NCBI GenBank assembly: GCA_034434015.1
Contig: DAOUAB010000122.1
Coordinates: 51,475 to 115,474, forward strand
Source: SpSt-583 sp034434015
GTDB lineage: Bacteria > Chloroflexota > Anaerolineae > Anaerolineales > UBA6663
DNA length: 64,000 bases
Reading direction: 5' to 3'
Part shown: in pieces, positions 42,346 through 50,779 of the stretch
Position numbering within the stretch: position 1 is the first letter of the stretch
Layout: each line of letters opens with the position of its first letter
Position numbers and translations under genes: made by a program
The notes under the pieces: model-generated
Databases searched by the model: none
What the model was told of the DNA's origin: nothing
What the model saw: only the letters and a program-made list of their open reading frames with translations

Positions 42346-42500
42346 CCTGAACCTCTCTCCTCGCCGACCGTCGCCGGCGGCGCTTCACGCTGCGCTCATT
42401 ATAGACGGGCGCTTGCCCTGCACGGCCCGGCGCCCCGGCGCTTACGCATGACGCCGGTTTTGCGAGACGGCCCGATCGCAGCGGCCCAGGACCCCGGTGC

Positions 42501-42506
42501 TATAAT
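42501..42506 (+). promoter_or_regulatory. -10 box (TATAAT) of the site-2 protease gene
   Basis: A consensus TATAAT lies 20 bp before the ATG at 42527, with CCAGGAG between as ribosome binding site. No good -35 box is seen at 16-18 bp. Confidence 0.55.
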
Positions 42507-42526
42507 TTTCGTGCCCAGGAGACCTC

Positions 42527-43171
42527 ATGCTCTTCAACTTCCCCGACTCGCCCACCCTGATCTCGTACGCCGTCACGCTCGTGGTCGCCCTCAGCCTGCA
42601 CGAGCTGGCCCACGCGCTGACCGCCGACTGGCTGGGCGACTCGACGCCGCGCCGGATGGGCCGCCTCACGCTCAACCCGCTGGCCCACCTCGATCCGCTC
42701 GGCGCGCTCATGTTCGTCCTGGTCGGCTTCGGCTGGGCCAAACCCGTGCTGGCCAACCCCTATAACCTGCGCAACGGCCCGCGCCTGGGCATGGCCATGG
42801 TCGCCGTCGCCGGCCCGCTGATGAACCTGCTGCTGGCCGCGCTGGCGGCCGTCCCGTTCCGCCTGGGCCTGATCGAGCCGTTCGGCGGCGACGCGCTCTT
42901 CGGCGTCTTCCCCTCCTTCGAATACTTTCTGAGCATCTTCCTGTTCTCCAACGTCGCCCTGATGGTGTTCAACCTGCTGCCCATCGGCCCGCTGGACGGC
43001 CTGAAGGTGCTGCGCGGTCTGGCGCCGCGGGATTGGGACCAGGCCCTGGAATTGCTGGAGCGCTGGGGGATGTTCATCCTGCTGGCGCTGGTCTTTCTGC
43101 CTGTCGGCATCCTGGGCCTGCTGGTCACCGGCCCGACCTCGTTCATCGTCCGCCTGCTGCTGGGCCGATGA
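42527..43171 (+). CDS. Site-2 protease family membrane metallopeptidase (M50)
   Basis: 214 residues with five or six membrane helices. The zinc motif HELAH lies near residue 25 (VALSLHELAHALTADWLGD), and the third ligand in FNLLPIGPLDGLK near residue 150. RRMGRLTLNPLAHLDPLG and GWAKPV are typical of the short M50 group without PDZ domain. It cleaves a membrane-embedded substrate, which is unknown here. The stop overlaps the next start as ATGA. Confidence 0.9.
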   Translation: MLFNFPDSPTLISYAVTLVVALSLHELAHALTADWLGDSTPRRMGRLTLNPLAHLDPLGALMFVLVGFGWAKPVLANPYNLRNGPRLGMAMVAVAGPLMNLLLAALAAVPFRLGLIEPFGGDALFGVFPSFEYFLSIFLFSNVALMVFNLLPIGPLDGLKVLRGLAPRDWDQALELLERWGMFILLALVFLPVGILGLLVTGPTSFIVRLLLGR

Positions 43172-44163
43172 GCGCGCGCCCCCCGACCCCGCCCGTCAAA
43201 ATCACGCTGATCGGCCTGGACCGCGTCGGCGGCTCGCTCGGCCTGGCGCTGCGCGAGCGCAAGACCATCCGCGTCACCGGCTTCGACCGGGACGGCGACC
43301 TGGCGCGCCTGGCCGCCTCCCGGGGCCTGGTCCACGACGCCCGCTGGGACCTGCCCGAGGCGGTATCCGGCGCGGACCTGGTTCTGCTGGGCGGGCCGCT
43401 GGCCGATCAGGCGGAGCATCTGCGGACCATGGCGCCGGCGCTGCGCGAGGCGGCCGTCGTCGCCTGCCTGGGCCCGCTTCTCGCGCCGCCGCTGGCCTGG
43501 GGCCAGGCCCACCTGCCCGCCCGCCGGCATGTCGTCGCCGCGCATCCCATCCTCAACCCGGCCTACCTGCACGACGGCGCGCTCGGCCTCGACGCGGCCC
43601 GCGCCGACCTGTTCGCCCGCGGCCTGTGGGCCCTGGCGGCCGGGCCGGAGGCGGCGCCGGAGGCCGTGAAGCTCTTGAGCGACCTGGCGGCCCTGCTCGG
43701 CGCGCAGCCCCATTTCATGGACCCGGCCGAGCACGACGGCCTGATGGGCGCGCTCGACGGCCTGCCCGTCCTGACCGCCCTCGCCCTGTTGCGCGCCGCC
43801 GACGCCTCCCCCGGCTGGGCCGAGATGCGCAAGGTCGCCGACCGCGGCTTTGCCACCGCCACCTTCGCCCTGAACACCGCCGACCCGGCCGCCCTGAGCC
43901 TCAACCGCGACAACGTGCTGCGCTATCTCGACGCCGCCCTGGCCGAGCTCCAGGCCGTGCGCGATCAACTGGCCCGCGGCGACCAGGCCGCGCTGGCGAT
44001 GGCCCTGGCCGAGGCCGCCGAACGGCGCGCGAAGTGGGCGGCGGAACGGGAACAGGGCGAGTGGGAGGCCGCCGAGCAGGACCGGCCGGAGCTGCCGACT
44101 TTTGGGGACCTCCTGGGTCGGGCGTTCACAGGCGGGTTGTTTCAGAAGCGGGATAAGAAGTGA
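43168..44163 (+). CDS. Prephenate dehydrogenase-like NAD(P)-binding protein
   Basis: 331 residues. KITLIGLDRVGGSLGLAL is the Rossmann motif in the form seen in TyrA and related dehydrogenases. PAEHDGLMGALDGLPVLTALALL is the helical dimerisation region typical of prephenate dehydrogenase. The substrate-binding HP pair appears in VVAAHPILNP. Shikimate genes are absent nearby, so a role in tyrosine synthesis is possible but not certain. Start at ATG 43168 overlaps the protease gene. Confidence 0.7.
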   Translation: MSARPPTPPVKITLIGLDRVGGSLGLALRERKTIRVTGFDRDGDLARLAASRGLVHDARWDLPEAVSGADLVLLGGPLADQAEHLRTMAPALREAAVVACLGPLLAPPLAWGQAHLPARRHVVAAHPILNPAYLHDGALGLDAARADLFARGLWALAAGPEAAPEAVKLLSDLAALLGAQPHFMDPAEHDGLMGALDGLPVLTALALLRAADASPGWAEMRKVADRGFATATFALNTADPAALSLNRDNVLRYLDAALAELQAVRDQLARGDQAALAMALAEAAERRAKWAAEREQGEWEAAEQDRPELPTFGDLLGRAFTGGLFQKRDKK

Positions 44164-44210
44164 GGGCGGTTGATGGCCGGCGGCAGGCGGCAAGCAGCGA
44201 GCAGCGAGTG

Positions 44211-45164
44211 ATGGATGACGTGGGCGAGGGATACCTGACGACGCCGGAAAACTATTCGTTCACGCGCTATCTCGCCGCCAAGAAGACCGTTGACGACCGC
44301 GCCCTGAACGCGCACGTCTGGGAGACGCTGCGGACGGCGCTGGCGGCCGCGATGACAGCGCCGCTCCAGGTTCCCGAAGTGGACGCCGCGCCGCCTGACG
44401 CCACAAAACCTTTGCGCGCGCTGGAGGTCGGCGCCGGCATCGGCACCATGATCGAGCGCGTTGTCGAGCGCGGCCTGTTCCCGCGCGCCGTCGACTATAC
44501 GGCCCTGGACGAGCAGCCCGAGAACATCGCCGCCGCGCGCGCGCGGCTCCAGACTCTGGTCGCCGCTCCCCGCCTGCGCGTCACCCTCCAAACGGAAGAC
44601 CTGCTGACGTTCACGGCCCGGCCGGAACAGCAGGGCGCCTGGGACCTGCTGATCGCGCACGCCGTGCTGGACCTGCTCGACCTGCCGACGGCGCTGCCGC
44701 AACTGCTCGGCGCGCTGCGGCCCGGCGGGCTGTTCTATTTCACCCTCAACTTCGACGGCGCCACGCTGTTCCAGCCCGAGATTGACCCGGCCCTCGACGC
44801 GCACATCGAAGCCCTCTATCACCGCACGATGGACGAGCGCCGCACGCACGGCCGGCGCTCGGGCGACAGCCGCACGGGCCGCCACCTCTTTGGGCGCCTG
44901 CGCGCGGCCGGGGCCGAGATCATGGCGGCCGGGGCCTCGGACTGGACCGTGTTCGCGGGCCGTGACGGCTATCCCGCCGACGAGGCCTACTTCCTGCGCT
45001 TCATCATCCACACCATACACGGCGCGCTGCGCGGCCACCCGGAGCTGGACGCCGCCCGCTTCGCTGGCTGGATCGCGGAGCGCCACGCCCAGATCGAGCG
45101 CGGCGAGCTGGTCTACATCGCGCACCAGATGGATTTTGTGGGGCGGAAGGCAGACGGCCGATAG
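44211..45164 (+). CDS. Class I SAM-dependent methyltransferase
   Basis: 317 residues from the ATG at 44211. A GTG at 44160, overlapping the previous stop, is an alternative start. LRALEVGAGIGTMIERVVER is motif I, YTALDEQPENIAAARARL motif II, and AWDLLIAHAVLDLLDLPTALPQLLGALRPGGLFYFTLN motifs III-IV. The C terminus (DRTRHLFGRLRAAGAEIMAAGASDWTVFA-like) resembles small-molecule methyltransferases. The acceptor is unknown. Confidence 0.78.
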   Translation: MDDVGEGYLTTPENYSFTRYLAAKKTVDDRALNAHVWETLRTALAAAMTAPLQVPEVDAAPPDATKPLRALEVGAGIGTMIERVVERGLFPRAVDYTALDEQPENIAAARARLQTLVAAPRLRVTLQTEDLLTFTARPEQQGAWDLLIAHAVLDLLDLPTALPQLLGALRPGGLFYFTLNFDGATLFQPEIDPALDAHIEALYHRTMDERRTHGRRSGDSRTGRHLFGRLRAAGAEIMAAGASDWTVFAGRDGYPADEAYFLRFIIHTIHGALRGHPELDAARFAGWIAERHAQIERGELVYIAHQMDFVGRKADGR

Positions 45165-45191
45165 CAGCTGACAGACGGCGGACGACGGGGA

Positions 45192-46142
45192 TCAGCGGAG
45201 GCCGCGCAGGAGGGTCTGCCACTCGGCGGGCGGCGGGTCGATCAACTGGCGGGCCTCGTCGGCCAGCGCCCGCGTCAGCGCCGCCGGGTCCGGGTGCAGC
45301 GCCAGCCACTCCCGGGCGGGCCGCGGCCGGCTGAACGCGATCCGCGTCGTCACCCCCTGATAAGCCGGCAGCATCACCTGCAGCATGGCGGCCATGCGCT
45401 CCCGGTCGCGGGCCGTCCGGCGCAACCGGGCCAGCGGGTGGCGCTGCGCGGCCGGCGAGAGCACGCCGCTCACCATCGCCGTCATGATCCGGGCCTCCGG
45501 GGCCAGCCGCGCGAACACCGCCGCGCTCTCCGACCAGCGCGCCAGCGACTCGACCGCGCCGGGCAGCACGGCCGGGTCCGGCTCGATCTCGCCGGCCGGG
45601 AACGTCAGCACGGCCTGGCCGGCGCGCAGGGCGCCCACCACGGCGCGCACGACGCCCATCCGGGCGGCGGCGTCCTCGCGCACGAAGATCAACTGGCGGC
45701 GGGTGTGGGTGAGGGCCTGCAGGAAGGGGCGCTCCGCCGCCACGATGCGCAGGTCCGGGCGGCCCAGGCCGACGAACAGCGCGGCGGTGTCCGCCATGCC
45801 CGGGTGGTTGGCCAGCACCAGCAGCGGGCCGGCCGCCGGCGCGTGTTCCCGGCCGGACACCTGCAACTCGCGCAGGAAATGGCGCAGGATCCATTCCGCG
45901 CCGGCCGGCAGGCCGCGCTCACCGACCAGGGCGTCGAACGCGGCGATCTGGAGCGCGAAACGGCGCGCCGGGGCGTGAAACAGCGCGGCCAGCAGACGCC
46001 GGCCGCGGCGGACGCGCGCCAGGCCGAGCGACTCGAAGATGTCGTCGCGGTTGATGCGCGTGAGCGCGGCGATCTGCGCCGGGTCGAGGCGGGCCGGCGG
46101 CACGGCGCAGTCTGGACGGGCCGGCTCGGCGTTGGCCGTCAA
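45192..46142 (-). CDS. Lysophospholipid acyltransferase (PlsC-like)
   Basis: About 316 residues. The acyltransferase motif LLVLANHPGMADTAALF has the H-x4-D pair. RQLIFVREDAA and VLTFPAGEIEPDPAV correspond to blocks II and III (FPxG). It transfers an acyl chain to a lyso-lipid or glycerol phosphate. I start it at the TTG at 46142, which overlaps the TGA of the zinc-ribbon gene. An upstream in-frame ATG would run through that gene. Confidence 0.78.
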   Translation of the reverse strand: MTANAEPARPDCAVPPARLDPAQIAALTRINRDDIFESLGLARVRRGRRLLAALFHAPARRFALQIAAFDALVGERGLPAGAEWILRHFLRELQVSGREHAPAAGPLLVLANHPGMADTAALFVGLGRPDLRIVAAERPFLQALTHTRRQLIFVREDAAARMGVVRAVVGALRAGQAVLTFPAGEIEPDPAVLPGAVESLARWSESAAVFARLAPEARIMTAMVSGVLSPAAQRHPLARLRRTARDRERMAAMLQVMLPAYQGVTTRIAFSRPRPAREWLALHPDPAALTRALADEARQLIDPPPAEWQTLLRGLR

Positions 46143-46462
46143 CGCGGCGCGGTGACGGGCGCGCCGCAGCCGATGCAGGCGCGGGCGTTGGAGGCGTTCT
46201 CGCGGCCGCAGTAGCGGCACTCGTGGCGCGCCGTGCTCTGGCCGCAGTGCGGGCAGAACGTGAAGGCCGGGTCGAACGTCTTCTGGCAGTGGGCGCAGCG
46301 GATGACGGTCACGGTCTGCGGCGCCGGCGCCGGCCCGGCCGGCGCCTTCTGCCGCTCGTTGGCGTTGGACATCAGCCGGCCGAAGATCACGGCCGGCAGC
46401 ACCCAGCCCAGTCCGCCGCCATCCCCGTCGAAGTCAAAATCGAAGTCGAAGTCAAAGTCCAT
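46139..46462 (-). CDS. Small zinc-ribbon protein with (FD)n N terminus
   Basis: 107 residues. The start MDFDFDFDFDFDGDGGG is an alternating Phe/Asp run, followed by a hydrophobic stretch (LGWVLPAVIFGRLM). Two zinc-ribbon units follow: CAHCQKTFDPAFTFCPHCG and CRYCGRENASNARACIGCG. The ATG at 46462 has GGGAGG 9 bp upstream. It shares the VLPAVIFGRL and CRYCGR ... CxGCGAP segments with the next protein upstream. No function is known. Confidence 0.7.
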   Translation of the reverse strand: MDFDFDFDFDFDGDGGGLGWVLPAVIFGRLMSNANERQKAPAGPAPAPQTVTVIRCAHCQKTFDPAFTFCPHCGQSTARHECRYCGRENASNARACIGCGAPVTAPR

Positions 46463-46486
46463 GCTCACAGCCTCCCCGGCGCCGGA

Positions 46487-46870
46487 TCAGGCCCGGAAAG
46501 TGGGCGCGCCGCAGCCCAGGCACTGGCGCACGTCGCCCGGGAGATCGCGGCCACAGTAGCGGCACTCGCGGCGCGGGGCGCTCTGGCTGGCCGGCCGCCC
46601 GGTCTGCCCGATGATGGACTCCGACCAGGCCGTGGTGGAGGCCGCGGCCGGCGTCGGGCGGGGCGCCTCCGGGGCCGAAGGGCGCGCGGGCGGCGGAGGC
46701 GTCTCCGGCTGCGGCCAGCCTCCCCGGCCCGACTGCTCCAACGCCTCCTGCAACAGTCGCCCAATGATCATGGCCGGGAAGACCCAGCCGCCGCCGCCAA
46801 AGAACGGGCCGCCCCAATGGCGCTTGCGGCCCCAACGACCGCCCGGGAACCCGGGGAACATGCCGCGCAT
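46487..46870 (-). CDS. Small zinc-ribbon protein, Gly-rich N terminus
   Basis: 127 residues. A Gly/Phe/Arg-rich start (GMFPGFPGGRWGRKRHWGGPFFGG) leads into VFPAMIIGRLLQEALEQ, a Pro-rich linker, and the zinc ribbon CRYCGRDLPGDVRQCLGCG at the end. It is a paralogue of the neighbouring (FD)n protein, 24 bp downstream. The AAAGGAG site is strong. The pair probably forms an operon with the acyltransferase. Confidence 0.7.
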   Translation of the reverse strand: MRGMFPGFPGGRWGRKRHWGGPFFGGGGWVFPAMIIGRLLQEALEQSGRGGWPQPETPPPPARPSAPEAPRPTPAAASTTAWSESIIGQTGRPASQSAPRRECRYCGRDLPGDVRQCLGCGAPTFRA

Positions 46871-47025
46871 GCCGTGCTCTCCTTTCGTCCGGCGCGCCCG
46901 GCGGCGCGCTATCTGAAGACTCTACGCGCGAACCGGCGTCCGGTTTGAAAACAATCCCCCAGGAACCTGACGTCCGCGCGTTTCCTTTACAATACAAGCA
47001 TAACACTGTTGGAAAGGATGGCCGC

Positions 47026-47973
47026 ATGTCTCTGCTTTTCCTGAGCCGCGCCGACGTGGAGGCCCTGCTGGAGCCGGGCGCGCTGATCGAGGCGCTGGCG
47101 GACGGGTTCCTGGCCCTGACCGAGGGTCGCGTCAATGCGCCGGACCGCATCGGCCTGGAAGTGCCCGGTGCGGGCTTCCTCCTGGCGATGCCGGGCCATC
47201 AGCCGGGCGGGCCTATCGCCGTCAAGCTGGTGTCCGTGTTCGAGGGCAACGCCGCCCTGGGCCTCCCCTCGCACCACGCGCTGATCGGGCTGTTCGACGG
47301 CCAGACCGGCGTCCCGCGGGCCGTGATGGACGGCGCGCACATCACGGCGCTGCGCACCGCCGGCGGGGCGGCGCTATCGGCGCGTCTGCTCGCGCGGCCG
47401 GAGAGCCGCGTCCTGGCCATCGTCGGCGCGGGCGTGCAGGGCGACGCGCACCTGCGCCTGCTGCCCCTGGTCCGCGACTTCGCCGAGATCCGCATCGCGT
47501 CCGGCCGGCCGGAGAGCGCCGCCCGGCTGGCGTCGGCGGATCCGCGCGCCCGGGCCGTGCCCTCCATCCGGGCGGCCGTCGAAGGCGCGGATGTGATCTG
47601 CCTGTGCACCAGCTCGGCCGCGCCGGTGGTCGAGGCGGGCTGGATCGCGCCCGGCGCGCACCTCACCTCGGTCGGTTTCAACCCGCCGGGGAGCGAGCTG
47701 GACCCGGCGCTGATCCGCGCCAGCCGCGTGTTCGTGGAGACGCGCCGGGCCTTCCAACCCCCGCCGGCCGGCGCGGTCGAGTGCGTGGGTCTGGACCCGG
47801 ACCAGGGCGCGGAACTGGGCGAGGTGCTGGCCGGGCGGCGGCCCGGACGCCGCTCTCCGGACGAGATCACGCTCTACAAATCCATGGGCCACGCCATGGA
47901 GGACCTGGTCGCCGCGGGCCTGGTCTACCGGCGGGCGCTGGCGACGGGGCGGGGGGTGAGCGTCACCCTGTAA
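47026..47973 (+). CDS. Ornithine cyclodeaminase/mu-crystallin family protein
   Basis: 315 residues. FLSRADVEALLEPGALIEALADGF and VSVFEGNAALGLPSHHALIGLFDGQTGVPRAVMDGAHITALRTAGGAALSARLLARP are the family signature, with the dinucleotide motif VLAIVGAGVQGDAHL. SVGFNPPGSELDPALI and EITLYKSMGHAMEDLVAA complete it. Members include ornithine cyclodeaminase, alanine dehydrogenase and ketimine reductase, which cannot be told apart here. The ATG at 47026 follows GGAAAGGA, with a TACAAT -10 box at 46988-46993. Confidence 0.88.
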   Translation: MSLLFLSRADVEALLEPGALIEALADGFLALTEGRVNAPDRIGLEVPGAGFLLAMPGHQPGGPIAVKLVSVFEGNAALGLPSHHALIGLFDGQTGVPRAVMDGAHITALRTAGGAALSARLLARPESRVLAIVGAGVQGDAHLRLLPLVRDFAEIRIASGRPESAARLASADPRARAVPSIRAAVEGADVICLCTSSAAPVVEAGWIAPGAHLTSVGFNPPGSELDPALIRASRVFVETRRAFQPPPAGAVECVGLDPDQGAELGEVLAGRRPGRRSPDEITLYKSMGHAMEDLVAAGLVYRRALATGRGVSVTL

Positions 47974-48031
47974 CCTCCCGGGGCGTCGCGCTCCGCGTCC
48001 CTCGACCGGTTCGGGAGGCGCGGGCCGGCCA

Positions 48032-49315
48032 TCAGACGGCTGCGGCGGCCGACACCGCCTCACCGCGGCGCACGCCGAGCATCATCGCCAGCGCCAGGGC
48101 CATGAACACCGGCGCCACGATCATCACGGCGTTGTAGTTGCGGCCCGTCAACTGGATGATCCAGCCGTTGATGTTCGGCCCGGCGATGGCCGAGAGGGTC
48201 GAGAAGAGGTAATACAGCCCGGTGTAGGTGCCGATGCGGGCCGCCCCGGTCATATCCACCACCATCGGCAGCGAGTTGATGTTGATCAGCGCCCAGGCGG
48301 CGCCGGCGGTCATCAACAGCGCGCCGATCACGAGCAGCAGCGACGGGCCAGCCTCCGTCAGTTGGGCCCCCACCACCGGCAGCGACGCCAGCGGCGTGAG
48401 CAGGACGGACACGGGCAGGAAGAAGATCGCCAGCATCACGGCGCTCATCAGCAGGATGCCGAGCACGATCGTCGCGCGCCGGCCGAGCGCCGCGCCGATG
48501 TAGCCGGCCGGCAGGGCGAAGAGCACGAAGATCAGCGAGAGCTGGCCGAGCAGGCGCGCGCCGTTGGCCTCCGAGAGGCCGAGGTGGTTGATGGCGTACA
48601 GGTTGAAGAACGCCTCGATGGCCGAATAGCCCAGGAACCAGAAGAAGATCGCCAGCAGGAGGCGCAGCGCGCTGCGGTCCGGGTCGGCCAGGACCGCGCG
48701 CAGGCTGGCCAGCATGCCCGGCTGCGCCTCGGCCGCGCCGTACTCCTTCGGCTCGCGGATGAAGGCGAAGACCAGCAGCGCGGACGCGATGACCAGCGCC
48801 GAGCCCATCCAGAACGGGAAGGCCGGGTTCATCTCGTACAGGCTGGCGCCGACCAGGAAGGAGACGATGGCGCCGACGCCGCCCATGAAGTTGATGACGC
48901 CGTTGGCCTGCGACCGGAACGGCGACGGCGTGATATCGGGCATCAGGGCGACGACCGGCGTGCGCCAGAGCGCCATGCTCAGCAGCAGCGTGGACGTGCA
49001 GGCCACGAACAGCGGCAGCACACTGGCCAGCGGAATCAAGCCAAAGGCCAGGGCCCCCAGCGGCGCGCCGACCAGGATGAACGGCATGCGCCGCCCGATG
49101 GGCGTCCGCAGCCGGTCCGACCAGGCGCCCACCGGCGGCTGGATGAAGAGGGCCGCGATGTTGTCCAGGGTCATGAAAAAGCCGATCACGGCCGGGGCCA
49201 GGCCGAACCTCTCGGCCAGGAAGACCGGGACGAAGGCGTTGTACACGCCCCAGATCACGCTCACGCCGAAGAAGCCGAAGCCGAGCAGGAACGTCTTGCC
49301 GTAGTTCAGGCGCAT
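48032..49315 (-). CDS. MFS transporter, SLC45/sugar-type
   Basis: 427 residues with twelve membrane helices. FLLGFGFFGVSVIWGVYNAFVPVFL and LFIQPPVGAWSDRLRTPIGRRMPFILVGAP resemble the glycoside-pentoside-hexuronide/SLC45-like group, whose loop carries the RxxxGRRxPFI pattern. PVVALMPDITPSPFRSQANGVINFMGG is a further family hallmark. The substrate may be a sugar. It is not close to the drug-efflux MFS genes at 31-34 kb in sequence. Confidence 0.85.
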   Translation of the reverse strand: MRLNYGKTFLLGFGFFGVSVIWGVYNAFVPVFLAERFGLAPAVIGFFMTLDNIAALFIQPPVGAWSDRLRTPIGRRMPFILVGAPLGALAFGLIPLASVLPLFVACTSTLLLSMALWRTPVVALMPDITPSPFRSQANGVINFMGGVGAIVSFLVGASLYEMNPAFPFWMGSALVIASALLVFAFIREPKEYGAAEAQPGMLASLRAVLADPDRSALRLLLAIFFWFLGYSAIEAFFNLYAINHLGLSEANGARLLGQLSLIFVLFALPAGYIGAALGRRATIVLGILLMSAVMLAIFFLPVSVLLTPLASLPVVGAQLTEAGPSLLLVIGALLMTAGAAWALININSLPMVVDMTGAARIGTYTGLYYLFSTLSAIAGPNINGWIIQLTGRNYNAVMIVAPVFMALALAMMLGVRRGEAVSAAAAV

Positions 49316-49496
49316 CTTGGGACCTCGCGGTGCGGGTGGATACCCCTATTGAACCGCAAAGGCGCCCGGAACGCAAAGGCCCGGCGGAGCCGGGGCGCCT
49401 TTCCCGTTGGGGACGACAAGGGGCATACTCCGACGGCATCCCGCCCGTGTACGGAAAGGCACCCCCGCATTCGTCCCCGGAGAACATTCCGGGCGA

Positions 49497-49531
49497 GCCG
49501 TTCGGCCCTCGACCGGCTCAGGCCGAACGGC
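49497..49531. terminator. 11-bp inverted repeat, likely bidirectional terminator
   Basis: GCCGTTCGGCC (49497-49507) and GGCCGAACGGC (49521-49531) pair perfectly around a 13-nt loop. It sits 22 bp past the end of the DUF711 gene. No T run is present. Confidence 0.45.
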
Positions 49532-49552
49532 CTCTACAGGCAGGCGGATGAC

Positions 49553-50779
49553 TCAGGCGCGGCGCGGGCGCGGCCCGACCTCCAGCGCCGCCGAGCCGGC
49601 CAGCACGCCGCCCAGCCCGGAGCCGCGCACCGCCAGCACGCGGCTGGGCGCGAAGAACTCGAACGCAAACTGGGCCGGGTCGCCGGCCTGCTTGTCCGGC
49701 AGGGGCATCAGGCGCGCGGTCAGCGGCTTATCCAGGCGCAGCGCCAGCGCCGCCACGTCCAGCAGGATCGCGGCCAGCGCTTCCGCCGGGGTGTCGCCGG
49801 GCAGCGGCAGCGTGTCCAGCCCGGTGCCGCAGACCGACGAGTACAAGAGCAGATCATTCACGGTCAGCGCGCCGTCCGCCGCGCCGGCGGCCAGCACCGC
49901 GTCCTCCAGCACCGGCAGGAACAGGCCGCAAAAGCCGGCGCGTTTGAATTGGGCGCGGTCAAGCGCGTCCGCCAGGAAGGCGGCCGCCGCCAGCGTCCCG
50001 GCCTCGCCCACGCGGCCGCCGGTCAGACGCTCCAGCGCGGCGCCGAGCGAGCGCGCCTCGTCCGGGTAAGGGGCGAACGAAAAGTCGAGCCCGCTGAAGA
50101 CCACCTCGCGTTTGCCGAGGGCCTTCCTCACGATCCGGTTCAGGCGCGCGGCCTCGGCCTCCACGGCGCCCACCAGCCGCGCGCGGGCCTCCACCACCGT
50201 CTCGGCCTCGGCGCAGGCGCGCACCGCCAGGGCGGCGGCCTCCAGGCCGAGGGCCAGCGCCGGCGCGCCGCCGCCATGATAGGCCGCCGGCAGGAACGGC
50301 ACGCCCGCCGGCACGTTGGCCAGGGCCGCGAAGCGCAGGTTGCCGAAGCCGTCCGGCGTGAGCGCCGCGCAGCGGCGGACGACGTCCGCAATCAGGCGGA
50401 TGGCCGGCAGGCTGGCGCCGAGCCCGGGGTCGGTGAGGTGGGCCGCGGCGAAGACATTCTGCGTCGCGCCGAGGGCGTCCGGGATCACGTGGAAGAAAGC
50501 CGGGGCATCGGCGGCGCGCGCCGGCCCGAGCGTGGCGTAATCCAGGCCGTGGACGAAGCACAAGTCCTCCAGGGCGCGGGCGTAGGCGACGACTTTTTCC
50601 GGATGGCCGGCCAGCATTTGCGGAAACGGCGGCCCGGCCAGGCGCGTGGTCTGGACCAGGTCGCCGGCGTCGGTCAGCGCCGCCTCGAGCGCGGCGACCG
50701 TCTCGCCCGCGGCCGCCAGCCGCTCCGTCGCCACCGGAAAACCCGGCTCGCAGAAGTAGGTGATGGTGCGGATGTTCAT
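49553..50779 (-). CDS. DUF711 (UPF0210) family protein
   Basis: 408 residues. MNIRTITYFCEPGFP, GNLRFAALANVPAGVPFLPAAYHGGG and GLDFSFAPYPDEARSLGAALERL are typical of DUF711/UPF0210. The family has a glycyl-radical-enzyme-like fold in some structures but no settled activity. LLYSSVCGTGLDTLPLPGDT near residue 310 is also conserved. The ATG overlaps the preceding gene's TGA by 4 bp, so it is co-translated with the phosphodiesterase-CapA fusion. Confidence 0.85.
   Translation of the reverse strand: MNIRTITYFCEPGFPVATERLAAAGETVAALEAALTDAGDLVQTTRLAGPPFPQMLAGHPEKVVAYARALEDLCFVHGLDYATLGPARAADAPAFFHVIPDALGATQNVFAAAHLTDPGLGASLPAIRLIADVVRRCAALTPDGFGNLRFAALANVPAGVPFLPAAYHGGGAPALALGLEAAALAVRACAEAETVVEARARLVGAVEAEAARLNRIVRKALGKREVVFSGLDFSFAPYPDEARSLGAALERLTGGRVGEAGTLAAAAFLADALDRAQFKRAGFCGLFLPVLEDAVLAAGAADGALTVNDLLLYSSVCGTGLDTLPLPGDTPAEALAAILLDVAALALRLDKPLTARLMPLPDKQAGDPAQFAFEFFAPSRVLAVRGSGLGGVLAGSAALEVGPRPRRA

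Noticed and set aside
48000..48020. CCTCCCG/CGGGAGG inverted repeat near the end of the ornithine cyclodeaminase gene as a terminator
   Set aside because: Only 7 bp with a loop of about 40 nt and no T run, too weak to call.
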